The notes: generated by a model from the letters alone, not told the origin. A stretch of 64,000 nt of DNA from UBA3210 sp963610315 (GCA_963610315.1 CAVDMV010000003.1:43136-107135); one strand, 5' to 3'; counted from the stretch's first letter, positions 50,432 to 59,884 are shown. Made by a program: numbers and translations.

Positions 50432-53342
50432 TTTTTTCTCTCTCCTTTCCTTCTAATGCGGCGAGTAATGATCTAATTCTAATCTTTACCGCGCCTAAAT
50501 TAGTGATTTCATCAATCTTAATTTGGGTATATATTTTGCCATTTGATTCAAGTAATTTCTTTGTTTCATCAGTTGTAATTGCATCTAGTCCGCAGCCAAA
50601 TGATACAAGTTGAATAAGGTTTACATCTTCATTATCTGAAGCAAATTTTGCTGCAGAATATAATCGTGCGTGATATGTCCATTGATTTAAAACGTTAGTT
50701 GCAAATTTCTTATTTAAGTGAGAAATACTATCTTCAGTAATAACCGCACAATTAAAACCTAAGATTAGTTTATCAATACCATGGTTTACTTCTGGATCTA
50801 CGTGATATGGTCTACCAGCAAGAACAAAGATTCTTTTTTCTTCTTTTCTTGCTTTTGAAATAATGATTTGGCCTTGTTCACGGATATATTTTAAATAATT
50901 ATCGTATTCTTCATATGCTTTTTTTGAAGCTTGTTGAATCTCTTTTTTAGAAAATCCACCAATACGATAATTTAAGATTTCAAGAATCTTCTTATTAAAT
51001 TGTTTTTTATCATGTAAAGATAAATAGTCTCTAATAAAGTTAATATCTTTTAATTTTTCAACATTATTAATAATAGTTTCAGGATAATAAGCGACAATTG
51101 GACAATTGTAATGGTTTTGAGAAATACCTTCATCAATGTTATATGACATACATGGATAGAAGATTACTTTATAACCATCGTCAATTAATTTTTCGATATG
51201 TCCATGAACTAATTTAGCTGGGTAACAAGCCGTATCAGATGGAATTGTATGTTGTCCTTTATGATATAAACTAGGTGAAGAAAATCCTGAATTATGAACT
51301 TCAAAACCTAATTCAGTAAAGAAGGTATACCAGAAAGGTAATAATTCATAATTATTTAAAACTAAAGGTAAAGCAATTTTGCCTCTTTTACCAGCTTTAG
51401 GTTCATAAGACATTAATTTATTTTGAATAATTTTATAAAGATTATATTCATCAGATTGAGATTTCTTAGTAATAGGTTTTTCACATTTATTACCAGAGAT
51501 AAATTTACTTCCATTATTAAATGTATTCATTGTTAATGCACAATGGTTATTACAGCCATTACAGTTAAAAGAAACTGTTTTAAAAGTAAATGAATTAATT
51601 TCGTCAAGAGAAATGATACTTGATTTTTCTAATTTTAATTCTTTCGCTTGTAAAGCAGAACCATAAGCTCCAGCAAGGCCAGCAATATTAGGACGAGTAA
51701 CATTTAGATTTAATTCTTTTTCAAAGGCCCTTAAAACCGCTTCATTATAGAAAGTACCGCCTTGAACAACAATGTTTTTACCTAGTTCACTAGGATCTGC
51801 GACTCTAATAACCTTATAGATTGCATTTTTAACTACAGACATCGATAACCCTGCAGAAATATTATCAATAGTCGCGCCATCTTTTTGTGCTTGTTTAACG
51901 CTAGAGTTCATAAAGACTGTACATCTTGAGCCTAAATCTACTGGCTTTTTAGCGAGTAAACCAAGCTTAGAGAATTCTTCAATGTTATAGCCTAAAGCAT
52001 TAGAAAATGTTTGTAAGAAAGATCCACATCCGGAAGAACAAGCTTCGTTTAAGAAGATGTTAGAGATAACTCCATTTTCAATTTTGAAGCATTTAATATC
52101 TTGTCCCCCAATGTCGATAATAAAATCAACATTGTTATTAAAGTGTTTTGCAGCTTTAAAATGAGCCATCGTTTCAACAATACCATAGTCTAAAGAAAAG
52201 GCATTTTTAATTAAATCTTCGCCATAGCCTGTTGAACAAGCACCTTTAATTTTAGTATCAGGATTAATCTCATAAATCTCTTTTAAAATATCTTTAAAAA
52301 CGATTAATGGTTTACCTTGGTTAGGTAAATATTTTGTATAACGAATATTTTCATTATCATCGATTAAAACAACTTTTAAAGTAGTTGATCCTGAATCAAC
52401 ACCTAAATATAAATTATCTTTATAGCCTTCTAATGGAAGAATATCGACTTTAGCAAGAGCATGTCTTTTTCTAAATGCTTCTAGTTCTTCTTCTGAGTTA
52501 AATAAAGGCTCGTTAAATGCATAATTTCCGCTTGCTTTAGATTCTTCAAAAAGTAATAATACATCATCTAATTTATATTTTTTACTCGCGCATAAAGCTG
52601 ATCCTAATGCAACATAAAATAAAGAATTTTCTGGACAAGTACCTTTTAATTCTAATGATTCATCAAAGGAATTCCTAAGTTCTTCAATAAATGTTAATGG
52701 TCCACCTAAATAAACGATATTACCTTTAATTTCTCTACCTTGTGCAAGTCCTCCAATAGTTTGATTAACAACTGATTTAAAAATAGATCTTGCAACATCT
52801 TCTTTAGATGCACCTTGATTTAAAAGAGCTTGAATATCAGTTTTCGCGAAAACTCCACATCTAGAAGCAATTGTATATGTTTTATTAGCTTTACTAGATA
52901 GTTTGTTCATCTCATCAATAGAAACATTTAATAATGTTGCCATTTGGTCAATAAATGCACCAGTTCCTCCGGCACAAGTACCGTTCATTCTTACTTCTAA
53001 ACCGTGATTTAAAAAGAGAATCTTTGCATCTTCTCCTCCAAGTTCAATAATACAATCAGTATCTTTTAAATAAGTTGTGGCAGCAATTCTAGTTGCATAA
53101 ACTTCTTGTACGAAATCAATATTTAAGCTTTGAGCGATTCCCATTCCCGCGGAGCCACTCATACCGATGAATACATTTTCATCTAATATGATATTTTTAT
53201 CTTTTAATTCCTTAATTACTTTTAATAAATTTTCTTTAATATGGGAATAATGACGAGTATATGAAGAATAAATTAATTTACCTTCATCATTTAATACGAC
53301 ACATTTAATAGTTGTTGATCCAATATCTAATCCAATGCGCAT
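50421..53342 (-). CDS. Double acyl-CoA dehydratase activase-like ATPase with DUF2229-type region
   Basis: 973 residues. Two BcrAD/BadFG-type ATPase units of the actin/Hsp70 fold: unit 1 (about 1-270) with GLDIGSTTIKCVV, NGTCAGGTGAFIDQ and SRCGVFAKTD; unit 2 (about 300-575) with GVDSGSTTLKVVLID, EACSSGCGSFLQ and GSRCTVFMNSS. In HgdC such Cys hold a 4Fe-4S cluster between subunits; here two units in one chain could form an internal pseudo-dimer. From about 590 a CNGCNNHC Cys cluster and a DUF2229-like region (YPCMSYN) follow. The start is the ATG at 53342 after GGAGG. ATP-driven electron supply to the partner at 49151 is inferred. Confidence 0.85.
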   Translation of the reverse strand: MRIGLDIGSTTIKCVVLNDEGKLIYSSYTRHYSHIKENLLKVIKELKDKNIILDENVFIGMSGSAGMGIAQSLNIDFVQEVYATRIAATTYLKDTDCIIELGGEDAKILFLNHGLEVRMNGTCAGGTGAFIDQMATLLNVSIDEMNKLSSKANKTYTIASRCGVFAKTDIQALLNQGASKEDVARSIFKSVVNQTIGGLAQGREIKGNIVYLGGPLTFIEELRNSFDESLELKGTCPENSLFYVALGSALCASKKYKLDDVLLLFEESKASGNYAFNEPLFNSEEELEAFRKRHALAKVDILPLEGYKDNLYLGVDSGSTTLKVVLIDDNENIRYTKYLPNQGKPLIVFKDILKEIYEINPDTKIKGACSTGYGEDLIKNAFSLDYGIVETMAHFKAAKHFNNNVDFIIDIGGQDIKCFKIENGVISNIFLNEACSSGCGSFLQTFSNALGYNIEEFSKLGLLAKKPVDLGSRCTVFMNSSVKQAQKDGATIDNISAGLSMSVVKNAIYKVIRVADPSELGKNIVVQGGTFYNEAVLRAFEKELNLNVTRPNIAGLAGAYGSALQAKELKLEKSSIISLDEINSFTFKTVSFNCNGCNNHCALTMNTFNNGSKFISGNKCEKPITKKSQSDEYNLYKIIQNKLMSYEPKAGKRGKIALPLVLNNYELLPFWYTFFTELGFEVHNSGFSSPSLYHKGQHTIPSDTACYPAKLVHGHIEKLIDDGYKVIFYPCMSYNIDEGISQNHYNCPIVAYYPETIINNVEKLKDINFIRDYLSLHDKKQFNKKILEILNYRIGGFSKKEIQQASKKAYEEYDNYLKYIREQGQIIISKARKEEKRIFVLAGRPYHVDPEVNHGIDKLILGFNCAVITEDSISHLNKKFATNVLNQWTYHARLYSAAKFASDNEDVNLIQLVSFGCGLDAITTDETKKLLESNGKIYTQIKIDEITNLGAVKIRIRSLLAALEGKEREKNGK

Positions 53343-53492
53343 AACTTTCCTCCATTTCTCAAATATTATAAGAAGAAGTCGGTTAAAAAACAATAAATAA
53401 AAAATACTCTCTTATTATTTTAAAAAAATAATATATTTCATTTTATTTCTTAATATTATATAATTAGTTTGTATTTCCAAGGAGGATTAACT

Positions 53493-54551
53493 ATGGGATT
53501 ATTTAACAAAAAACAATTATTAAAAGTTATTGAATTTGAAGACGAATCAAAAGACGTTTTAGTTAACAAATATCAACTTAAAGATCGTGATGAGATTATG
53601 AACTCTTCTACATTAGTAGTTAGACCATCTCAAATAGCATTATTTGTTCATAAAGGTCAAGTTTGTGATGTCTTTGCACCAGGTACATATAAATTAGCAA
53701 CTGAAAACATTCCTTTCTTAACTAAATTATTAAGTTTACCTACAGGTTTTGATTCACCTATTAAAGCAGAAGTATATTTCATTAATACAAAACAAATCAC
53801 TGGTTTAAAATGGGGAACTCAAAATCCAATCATGATGAGAGATAACGACTTCGGTAACGTTAGATTAAGAGCGTTCGGTGTCTACTCTTTCAAAGTTAAA
53901 AACGCAAAAGTCTTTATGGAAGAAATGTTTGGTACAAATTCTATCTATAAAGCAAGTGATGTAGCAGAACAAATGAAACCAGTCATCGTTCAAGGTTTCT
54001 CTGATGCAATCGCTGAAAGTAAAATTTCTGCTCTCGATTTAGCAGCAAATTACAAAGAATTCTCAACAACAATTTTAGCGAAGAACCAAGAAGAATTTGA
54101 AAAATTCGGTCTTGAATTATGCACATTAGTCATTGAAAATATTTCTCTTCCAGAAGAAGTTGAAAAAGCTCTCGACGAAAGAACAAAACTTGGTGTTCTT
54201 GAAGATAAGATGGGTACTTACGCTCAATACAAAGCTGCAAATGCAATGGAAGAAGCAGCAAAGAATCCTAATGGAAACAATATGGCTGGCTTAGGTGTTG
54301 GTATCGGCGCAGGAGCAAATATCGGAGCAATGTTTGGTTCAGCTTTATCAAGCGCACAAAATAAACCAAAAGAAGCACCAACTTCAACTGCAACTAAGAA
54401 ATGTCCACAATGTGGTGCAGATGTTCCTTCAACAAGTAAATTCTGCCCAGAATGTGGTGAAAAAATGCCAGTAGCTAAATTCTGTTCTAACTGCGGAGCT
54501 AAATTACAAGAAGGCGCAAAATTCTGTCCTGAATGTGGAGAAAAACAATAA
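53493..54551 (+). CDS. SPFH-domain protein with C-terminal zinc ribbons (YdjI-like)
   Basis: 352 residues. Residues about 25-245 are an SPFH/stomatin-like domain (RPSQIALFVHKGQVCDVFAPGT, then a long helix). A Gly/Ala-rich linker follows, then two four-Cys ribbons (CPQCGADVPSTSKFCPECG and CSNCGAKLQEGAKFCPECG). This is the YdjI type, which in Bacillus lies in the pspA-ydjGHI envelope-stress operon. No N-terminal membrane helix, so it is probably peripheral. The start is the ATG at 53493 after AAGGAGG. Its stop overlaps the start of the next gene. Confidence 0.88.
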   Translation: MGLFNKKQLLKVIEFEDESKDVLVNKYQLKDRDEIMNSSTLVVRPSQIALFVHKGQVCDVFAPGTYKLATENIPFLTKLLSLPTGFDSPIKAEVYFINTKQITGLKWGTQNPIMMRDNDFGNVRLRAFGVYSFKVKNAKVFMEEMFGTNSIYKASDVAEQMKPVIVQGFSDAIAESKISALDLAANYKEFSTTILAKNQEEFEKFGLELCTLVIENISLPEEVEKALDERTKLGVLEDKMGTYAQYKAANAMEEAAKNPNGNNMAGLGVGIGAGANIGAMFGSALSSAQNKPKEAPTSTATKKCPQCGADVPSTSKFCPECGEKMPVAKFCSNCGAKLQEGAKFCPECGEKQ

Positions 54552-55621
54552 TGGAAAATGAAGAAGTAGTAACAAAAGAACTTGCTTCTAGTGATAAAAA
54601 ATGTCCTACTTGTGCTTCGGAATTAAGTTTTGATCCTAAAACAAAAAAATTAAAATGTTGTTCATGTGGTAACACTTATGAATTTGATCAAGTTTTAAAC
54701 AATGATAAACATGATTTAAATTTAGAAGAACAAAGTATCTCTACTAAAGAATGGGCTAATGAATCTAAGTTAGTAAAATGTTCTTCATGTGGGGCTAATA
54801 TCATGATTAATGGTTTAGCTATCACACAAGAATGTCCTTACTGCGGTTCTAAATATATCGTTGAAACTGATGAAGTTCCAGGTTTAAAACCTGACTGCGT
54901 CGTTCCATTTGCTTTTGATCAAGAAGATGCAAAAATCAAATTTAAATCAAAGATTAAAGGTAAGTTCTTTGTCCCTCATAAATTAAAAAAAGAATTCAAA
55001 GATGCTGATATTAAAGGCATCTATATTCCTGCTTTCTCATTTGATGGAGAAACTAGATCTACTTATCACGGTACTGTTCAAGTATCTAAACAAGTCAAAA
55101 CTAAAGATGGTTATAAAACAGTTTATGAAACTAGACCAATCTCTGGAACTTATGATTATGATTATTGTAACTTATTAGTTGAATCATCAACACAAATTAA
55201 TAACGAACAATTATCATCGATTACTCCATATAATCTTCATGAATCATATGCTTATAACAATGATTTCTTAAGAGGATATTATGTAGAACAATACGTTGAT
55301 ACTATTAAAGATTGTCATTCTGTCGCAGAAAGTAGAGTTGGAAGTGATATTAAATCAGGTATTTCAAGTAAATATTCTGGTACCGTCACTTCATTATTTG
55401 TTGATACACATTATTCAAACGAAAAATATAATTATCAATTATTACCTCTTTATTATGTTTCATTCTTATATAAAGAAAAAAGATATACAGCTTTAATGAA
55501 TGGTCAAACTGGTAAAGTTGGTAAAGGATTACCTATTTCTAAATTAAAAGTCGCTCTTGTTGTATTTGTTGTATTAGTACTCATTGCACTTGTTGTATTC
55601 TTCATTATGAAATCAGAATAG
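54551..55621 (+). CDS. Zinc-ribbon membrane protein (YdjG-like)
   Basis: 356 residues. Two N-terminal four-Cys ribbons (Cys pairs in CPTCASEL...CCSCG and CSSCGANI...CPYCG), a soluble middle region rich in Tyr and beta strands (about 120-330), and one C-terminal helix (about 333-352) ending in MKSE. This topology, ribbons in the cytosol and a tail anchor, fits YdjG-like proteins that recruit PspA at the membrane in Bacillus. No pspA gene lies beside it here. Its ATG overlaps the TAA of the SPFH gene. Confidence 0.8.
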   Translation: MENEEVVTKELASSDKKCPTCASELSFDPKTKKLKCCSCGNTYEFDQVLNNDKHDLNLEEQSISTKEWANESKLVKCSSCGANIMINGLAITQECPYCGSKYIVETDEVPGLKPDCVVPFAFDQEDAKIKFKSKIKGKFFVPHKLKKEFKDADIKGIYIPAFSFDGETRSTYHGTVQVSKQVKTKDGYKTVYETRPISGTYDYDYCNLLVESSTQINNEQLSSITPYNLHESYAYNNDFLRGYYVEQYVDTIKDCHSVAESRVGSDIKSGISSKYSGTVTSLFVDTHYSNEKYNYQLLPLYYVSFLYKEKRYTALMNGQTGKVGKGLPISKLKVALVVFVVLVLIALVVFFIMKSE

Positions 55622-55635
55622 AAAGGGGATTTAAA

Positions 55636-56013
55636 ATGAATAAAGTAAAAAGAAATAAAAAAATATACGCTATTATTGCCGCGGTAATTCTTGTTCTTGG
55701 TATTGGTTCACTAGTCGGATCAGTATTTACATTAATTGCAGGAATTAGTAAATTCGGTCAAGAAAATCAATTAGTTTCCGCGATTATCGTTACCGTTGTT
55801 GGAGTATTATTAGTTTTACTTGGAGGATTCTTAGTCGTCCTAGGTATTTATCATTTATGGATTGCTTCTGCATTAAAAGCAACAGATGGTAATATCGCTG
55901 AAGGAAATGATCTTGCGAATAAAACAATCAACGCGAAAAAATGTCCTAAATGCGGCTGCACAAATACTCCTGGAGTAGATGTTTGCCAAAGTTGTGGTAC
56001 AAAATTAGATTAA
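55636..56013 (+). CDS. Two-helix membrane protein with C-terminal zinc ribbon
   Basis: 125 residues: helices at about 10-35 and 45-75, then a four-Cys ribbon CPKCGCTNTPGVDVCQSCG at the C-terminus. AAAGGGG precedes the ATG. Third gene of the SPFH operon, 14 bases after the YdjG-like gene; the shared ribbon type suggests the three proteins act together at the membrane. No specific family recognised. Confidence 0.75.
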   Translation: MNKVKRNKKIYAIIAAVILVLGIGSLVGSVFTLIAGISKFGQENQLVSAIIVTVVGVLLVLLGGFLVVLGIYHLWIASALKATDGNIAEGNDLANKTINAKKCPKCGCTNTPGVDVCQSCGTKLD

Positions 56014-56017
56014 GAAT

Positions 56018-56043
56018 AAAGCTTGGCTCTCGCCAAGCTTTTT
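56018..56043 (+). terminator. Terminator of the SPFH/zinc-ribbon operon
   Basis: GCTTGGC-TCTC-GCCAAGC (56021-56038), extended by A/T pairs, then TTTTT. Confidence 0.9.
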
Positions 56044-56380
56044 AGTTATCAATATGATTCATGACGCGATGAGTAAGCTCGTAACTTGCTTCATCCATCT
56101 TTCTTTTATGAATTTTAATATTAACAAAATGATAGATCCAAATCGCTAATAAAACAGTTGAAACGCCTAATAAAACCATAGATATAGTAAATAAGATAAT
56201 ATATGTTGTATCTCTAGGTTTTGAATCTGAATATATTCCGGCTACAACAAAAAATAAAATAATACCTATCACATATCCTAAAATATAAAATAAAGCTAAG
56301 AATTTACTTTTCTTCTCATGGAGTAAGTAAATTCTTTTTTCTTCATCTCTAATTTTTATTAATTCTTCATTTCTAGTCAT
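56042..56380 (-). CDS. Small two-helix membrane protein
   Basis: 112 residues: a charged N-terminal helix (MTRNEELIKIRDEEKRI), two transmembrane helices (about 27-50 and 60-85) and a polar C-terminus with HKRKMDEASYELTHRVMN. I start at the ATG at 56380; a GTG nine bases upstream is also in frame. It is convergent with the SPFH operon. Family and function unknown. Confidence 0.6.
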   Translation of the reverse strand: MTRNEELIKIRDEEKRIYLLHEKKSKFLALFYILGYVIGIILFFVVAGIYSDSKPRDTTYIILFTISMVLLGVSTVLLAIWIYHFVNIKIHKRKMDEASYELTHRVMNHIDN

Positions 56381-56470
56381 ATTTTTCACCTATTTATTAG
56401 TTAGTCTAAAGTAAAAGTCTCTTCTTTTCAATAATATATGTTTTAAATATCTATTTATCTTATTTTTCTT

Positions 56471-56504
56471 AAAAAAGCCATCTAGTTTTATTCACTAGAT
56501 GGCT
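56471..56504 (-). terminator. Terminator of guaA
   Basis: AGCCATCTAGT / ACTAGATGGCT (11 pairs) and a T run on the minus strand, about 20 bases after the guaA stop. Confidence 0.92.
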
Positions 56505-56521
56505 AAAAAATTTATTAAAAT

Positions 56522-58048
56522 CTATTCAAATTCAATTGTCGCAGGTGGTTTACTAGTTACATCATAAAGTACACGGTTAACATTATGTACTTCATTAACA
56601 ATTCGTCTAGAAACGACATCTAAGACATCATAAGGAATTTTTGCCCAGTCAGCCGTCATTCCATCAATAGAAGTTACGGCACGAATCGCGACTGAATAAG
56701 AATATGATCTTTGATCGCCCATAACCCCAACTGATTTATTATCAAGTAAAACAGTAAAATATTGCCATACTGATTTATCTAATCCAGCTTTCTTAAATTC
56801 TTCTCTTAAGATTGCGTCACTATCTCTAACAATTTCAAGTTTATCTTCAGTGATATCACCAATAATTCTAATTGCTAAACCAGGTCCTGGAAAAGGTTGT
56901 CTATTGACGAGTTCATCATCAATTCCTAATGCTTTACCAAGTCTTCTAACTTCATCCTTAAATAATTTATTTAATGGTTCGAGAAGTTGGAATTTCATAT
57001 CTTTAGGAAGACCACCGACATTGTGATGTGATTTAATTGTTTGAGCCGTTTTTGTTCCTGATTCAATGACATCAGTATATAAAGTTCCTTGCGCTAAGAA
57101 AGAATAATCACCGATTTTTGCTGATTCTTCATCGAATACTTTAACGAATGTATTACCAATGATTTTTCTCTTCTTTTCAGGTTCTCTAACATCTTTTAAT
57201 AAGCCTAAGAATAATTCACTCGCATCGATTTTTACTACATCAATGCCGAATTTCTTAAATCTTTCCATGACAATTTTAGCTTCGTCTTTTCTAAGTAGGC
57301 CATGGTCAATAAACATACATTTTAATTGTGAACCGATCGCTTTTGAAATAAGTACTGCCGCGACAGTTGAATCTACTCCGCCGGAAATACCAAGTAGTAC
57401 GTTCTTATCTTGAACTTTTTCTTTAATCGCTTTAATTTGTTCTTGAATATATGTATCCATATTCCAAGTACATGCACATTTACAAACTTTAACAACAAAG
57501 TTCTTTAAAATTTGGAATCCACATTCTGAGTTATTAACTTCAGGATGGAATTGAACTGCATAAATATTTCTTGTTGTATCTTGAATACTAGCGATTGGAC
57601 AATCAGTAGTTTTTGCAAGTACTTCAAAGCCTTTAGGTGCTTCAAAAACTCCATCTCCATGACTCATCCAAACGATTTGAGATTGTTTAGTTTCAGAAAA
57701 GATTATTGAATCCTTAATAACGTTTAATTCTTTTCCCCCGTATTCTTTATTAACACAAGGTTTAACGCTTCCGCCGAAATGATGTGAAATATATTGCATA
57801 CCATAGCAAATGCCAAGAACTGGTACACCTAAAGAAAAGATTTCATCGTTACATCTAAATGATTTTGGATCATAAACTGAATTAGGTCCGCCGGAAAGGA
57901 TAATTCCTTTGACGTTCTTACTTTTAATTTCTTCAATCGTAATATCGTAACTAACTAGTTCTGAAAATACTCCCATATCACGTATTCTACGTGCGATTAG
58001 TTGGTTGTATTGACTACCAAAATCAATTACTAAGATTTCTTCTTCCAT
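56522..58048 (-). CDS. guaA: GMP synthase (glutamine-hydrolysing)
   Basis: Converts XMP, ATP and glutamine to GMP. 508 residues. The glutaminase domain has the nucleophile Cys in GICYGMQ and the HPE triad part in VQFHPEV; the ATP-pyrophosphatase domain opens with LLGISGGVDSTVAA; the C-terminal dimer domain ends in KPPATIEFE. The start is the ATG at 58048 after GGGAGG. A guanine-type riboswitch, a small ORF and a terminator hairpin lie in its leader, so high guanine should reduce its expression. Confidence 0.96.
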   Translation of the reverse strand: MEEEILVIDFGSQYNQLIARRIRDMGVFSELVSYDITIEEIKSKNVKGIILSGGPNSVYDPKSFRCNDEIFSLGVPVLGICYGMQYISHHFGGSVKPCVNKEYGGKELNVIKDSIIFSETKQSQIVWMSHGDGVFEAPKGFEVLAKTTDCPIASIQDTTRNIYAVQFHPEVNNSECGFQILKNFVVKVCKCACTWNMDTYIQEQIKAIKEKVQDKNVLLGISGGVDSTVAAVLISKAIGSQLKCMFIDHGLLRKDEAKIVMERFKKFGIDVVKIDASELFLGLLKDVREPEKKRKIIGNTFVKVFDEESAKIGDYSFLAQGTLYTDVIESGTKTAQTIKSHHNVGGLPKDMKFQLLEPLNKLFKDEVRRLGKALGIDDELVNRQPFPGPGLAIRIIGDITEDKLEIVRDSDAILREEFKKAGLDKSVWQYFTVLLDNKSVGVMGDQRSYSYSVAIRAVTSIDGMTADWAKIPYDVLDVVSRRIVNEVHNVNRVLYDVTSKPPATIEFE

Positions 58049-58067
58049 AAAGCCTCCCAAAGAACAT

Positions 58068-58087
58068 AAAAAAGGGCTATGTGCCCT
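58068..58087 (-). terminator. Attenuator hairpin in the guaA leader
   Basis: AGGGC-ACATA-GCCCT followed by TTTTTT on the minus strand, ending about 20 bases before the guaA start and just upstream of its ribosome site. Confidence 0.8.
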
Positions 58088-58117
58088 TATTTTATAAATA
58101 ATATAGATTTGTTACAC

Positions 58118-58165
58118 AAAAAGAATTAATAGAGATATTATTAGTTTTCATTCTTAATTCTTTTT
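58118..58165 (-). terminator. Second terminator-like hairpin in the guaA leader
   Basis: AAAAAGAATTAA / TTAATTCTTTTT, 12 perfect pairs around a 24-base loop, overlapping the end of the small ORF. The loop contains TAATATCTCTA, which also occurs directly behind the riboswitch P1 stem (58256-58266), so alternative pairings are possible. Confidence 0.55.
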
Positions 58166-58242
58166 CCATACATCTCCATGCCCAAGTATAGATCGATAAA
58201 TAAGATTTCCCCCGATAGTCGAAGTCCACCTACCATAATCAT
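58141..58242 (-). CDS. 33-codon ORF between riboswitch and guaA
   Basis: An ATG preceded by GGGGGAGGATTA, the strongest ribosome site in this area, opens a 33-codon frame: it begins MIMVGGLRLSGEILFID and ends GKRIKNEN, with a hydrophobic middle and a basic tail. It ends in TAA about 90 bases before guaA. It could be a real small (membrane-associated) peptide or a leader whose translation affects the downstream hairpins. I recognise no family. Confidence 0.5.
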   Translation of the reverse strand: MIMVGGLRLSGEILFIDLYLGMEMYGKRIKNEN

Positions 58243-58266
58243 TAATCCTCCCCCATAGAGATATTA

Positions 58267-58336
58267 ATATCGTAGTCTCGCTATTTACGGCAGCGAGGTA
58301 GAGACTTTCGAACCAATCATCGAATTTATACGACCA
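58267..58336 (-). ncRNA. Guanine-type purine riboswitch aptamer
   Basis: On the minus strand: P1 TCGTA / TACGA; J1/2 TAAA; P2 TTCGA / TTCGAA; the conserved core AGTCTCTACC; P3 CTCGCT / AGCGAG with loop GCCGTAAAT (CCGTAAA is the invariant L3); and J3/1 ACTACGA. The specificity base is C (ACTAC), which in this class means guanine or hypoxanthine rather than adenine. It lies about 220 bases upstream of guaA, behind uraA. Confidence 0.88.
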
Positions 58337-58420
58337 ATTACATATTTAGTTTACTTGGTAAGATTGTTTATGTCTATATCAATTTTTTGAAAGCGATTTC
58401 ATGAGCTTTCAACTATTCAA

Positions 58421-59857
58421 TTATTCTTCCTCTTTTGTTTCTTCTCCTGCTGGAGCAGTAACAACATCTTTAGGATCTCTTAAAGCTAAGTTAACCGCGA
58501 TACCAAGTAACATACTTACTGCAGTTGAAGTAATTGTAATTGCTGGATCATAAGCATCACCAAATTTTAATGATAGACCGCCGATACCTGAAACTAAGAT
58601 AACACTTGCGATAAAGATATTTTTAGATACATTGAAATCAACTTTTTCTTGAATGAGCATTTTAACACCGCTTGAAGCGATAAATCCATAAAGAATTAAT
58701 GATACACCACCAGTAACACAACCTGGAATTGTTTCAAGTAATGCTGTAAATGGAGTGAAGAAACCAACGACAATTGACATTAATGCTGCAAGGAAAACTA
58801 CTTTAACTGATGCAATACCTGTTGTACCAATAACCGCGACGTTTTCGCCATATGTAGTATTTGCCGCACCACATAAAGCACCTGATAATGCAGTTGCGAT
58901 ACCATCACCTGTTAATGTTCTCTTTAAGCCTGGTTCACCATTTAATAAATCTCTACCAATGATATTACCTAAGTTTTCATGATCACCGATATGTTCACAA
59001 ACTGTAACTAATGAAACTGGAACGAATAATAAGATAACTTCGCCAATTGTTGCCCAATCAAAGTTCTTAATTGATTCAAATCTTAAGAACATAAATGATT
59101 CTGGATCATCTGGAACAAACATCTTGTAATTAAAGATTGATGAGAAATCAAATTCAGTAAAGATTTTTGTTAATGGAGTGAAATTAACAATATTGAAATA
59201 TTCATTACCACATGCAGTATATCCAATTAAAGTAACAACTACCGCGAAGATATATCCGCTGCCCATACCAATAACGAATGGGATTAAGCTTGCCATCTTA
59301 CCTTTACCATAGTGAGATGCTAAAGCTGTTGCAAATAAAGCGACTAATCCACAAAGAATGGCCATTAAATTATATGATGAATTAGAAGTAGTTAAATTAC
59401 TAACTGCTGAACTAGATAAGCCTAAACCGATGACCATGATGACTGGACCAACAATGACTGGAGGTAAAACTTTATCTAACCAAGAAGTACCAACAAATTT
59501 AACAAGTAAAGCAATAACACAATAAACTAAGCCTACTAGAGCCATACCAATGATTAACGCTAAGTAGTTTCTTCCACCAGCATTATTAATTAAGCCGACT
59601 GCTAACGCACTTGCCATTGGTGAAATGTAAGCAAAGCTTGAGCTTAAGAAGACTGGTGATTTCATCTTTGTAATTAATAAATAACAAATTGTACCTAGAC
59701 CTGCTGATACTAATGTCGCTGCAATTGGTAAACCTGTAAGAATAGGTACTGTAATACAAGCAACGAGCATTGCAAGAATGTGTTGAATCGCAAAGATAAT
59801 CCAGTGCGAAACTTTTTTAGGTGTTTCTTCAACATCTAGAACTAAGTTCTTTTCCAT
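58421..59857 (-). CDS. Uracil/xanthine permease, NCS2 family (UraA-like)
   Basis: Proton-driven nucleobase importer, 478 residues, 14-helix NCS2 fold. Seen: HILAMLVACITVPILTGL, SPVFLSSSFAYISP, VGPVIMVIGLGLSSSAV, ALSGALCGAANTTYGENVAVIG and the Gly-rich helix before the C-terminus, which ends in an acidic tail (EETKEEE). TTYGEN is typical of uracil-type members. I start at the ATG at 59857 after GGGGGAGG. Together with upp it would form a uracil salvage route. A 29-codon ORF and a terminator lie in its leader, and a cre-like box upstream. Confidence 0.88.
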   Translation of the reverse strand: MEKNLVLDVEETPKKVSHWIIFAIQHILAMLVACITVPILTGLPIAATLVSAGLGTICYLLITKMKSPVFLSSSFAYISPMASALAVGLINNAGGRNYLALIIGMALVGLVYCVIALLVKFVGTSWLDKVLPPVIVGPVIMVIGLGLSSSAVSNLTTSNSSYNLMAILCGLVALFATALASHYGKGKMASLIPFVIGMGSGYIFAVVVTLIGYTACGNEYFNIVNFTPLTKIFTEFDFSSIFNYKMFVPDDPESFMFLRFESIKNFDWATIGEVILLFVPVSLVTVCEHIGDHENLGNIIGRDLLNGEPGLKRTLTGDGIATALSGALCGAANTTYGENVAVIGTTGIASVKVVFLAALMSIVVGFFTPFTALLETIPGCVTGGVSLILYGFIASSGVKMLIQEKVDFNVSKNIFIASVILVSGIGGLSLKFGDAYDPAITITSTAVSMLLGIAVNLALRDPKDVVTAPAGEETKEEE

Positions 59858-59884
59858 ATTATATCCTCCCCCGTAAATTTTCCT

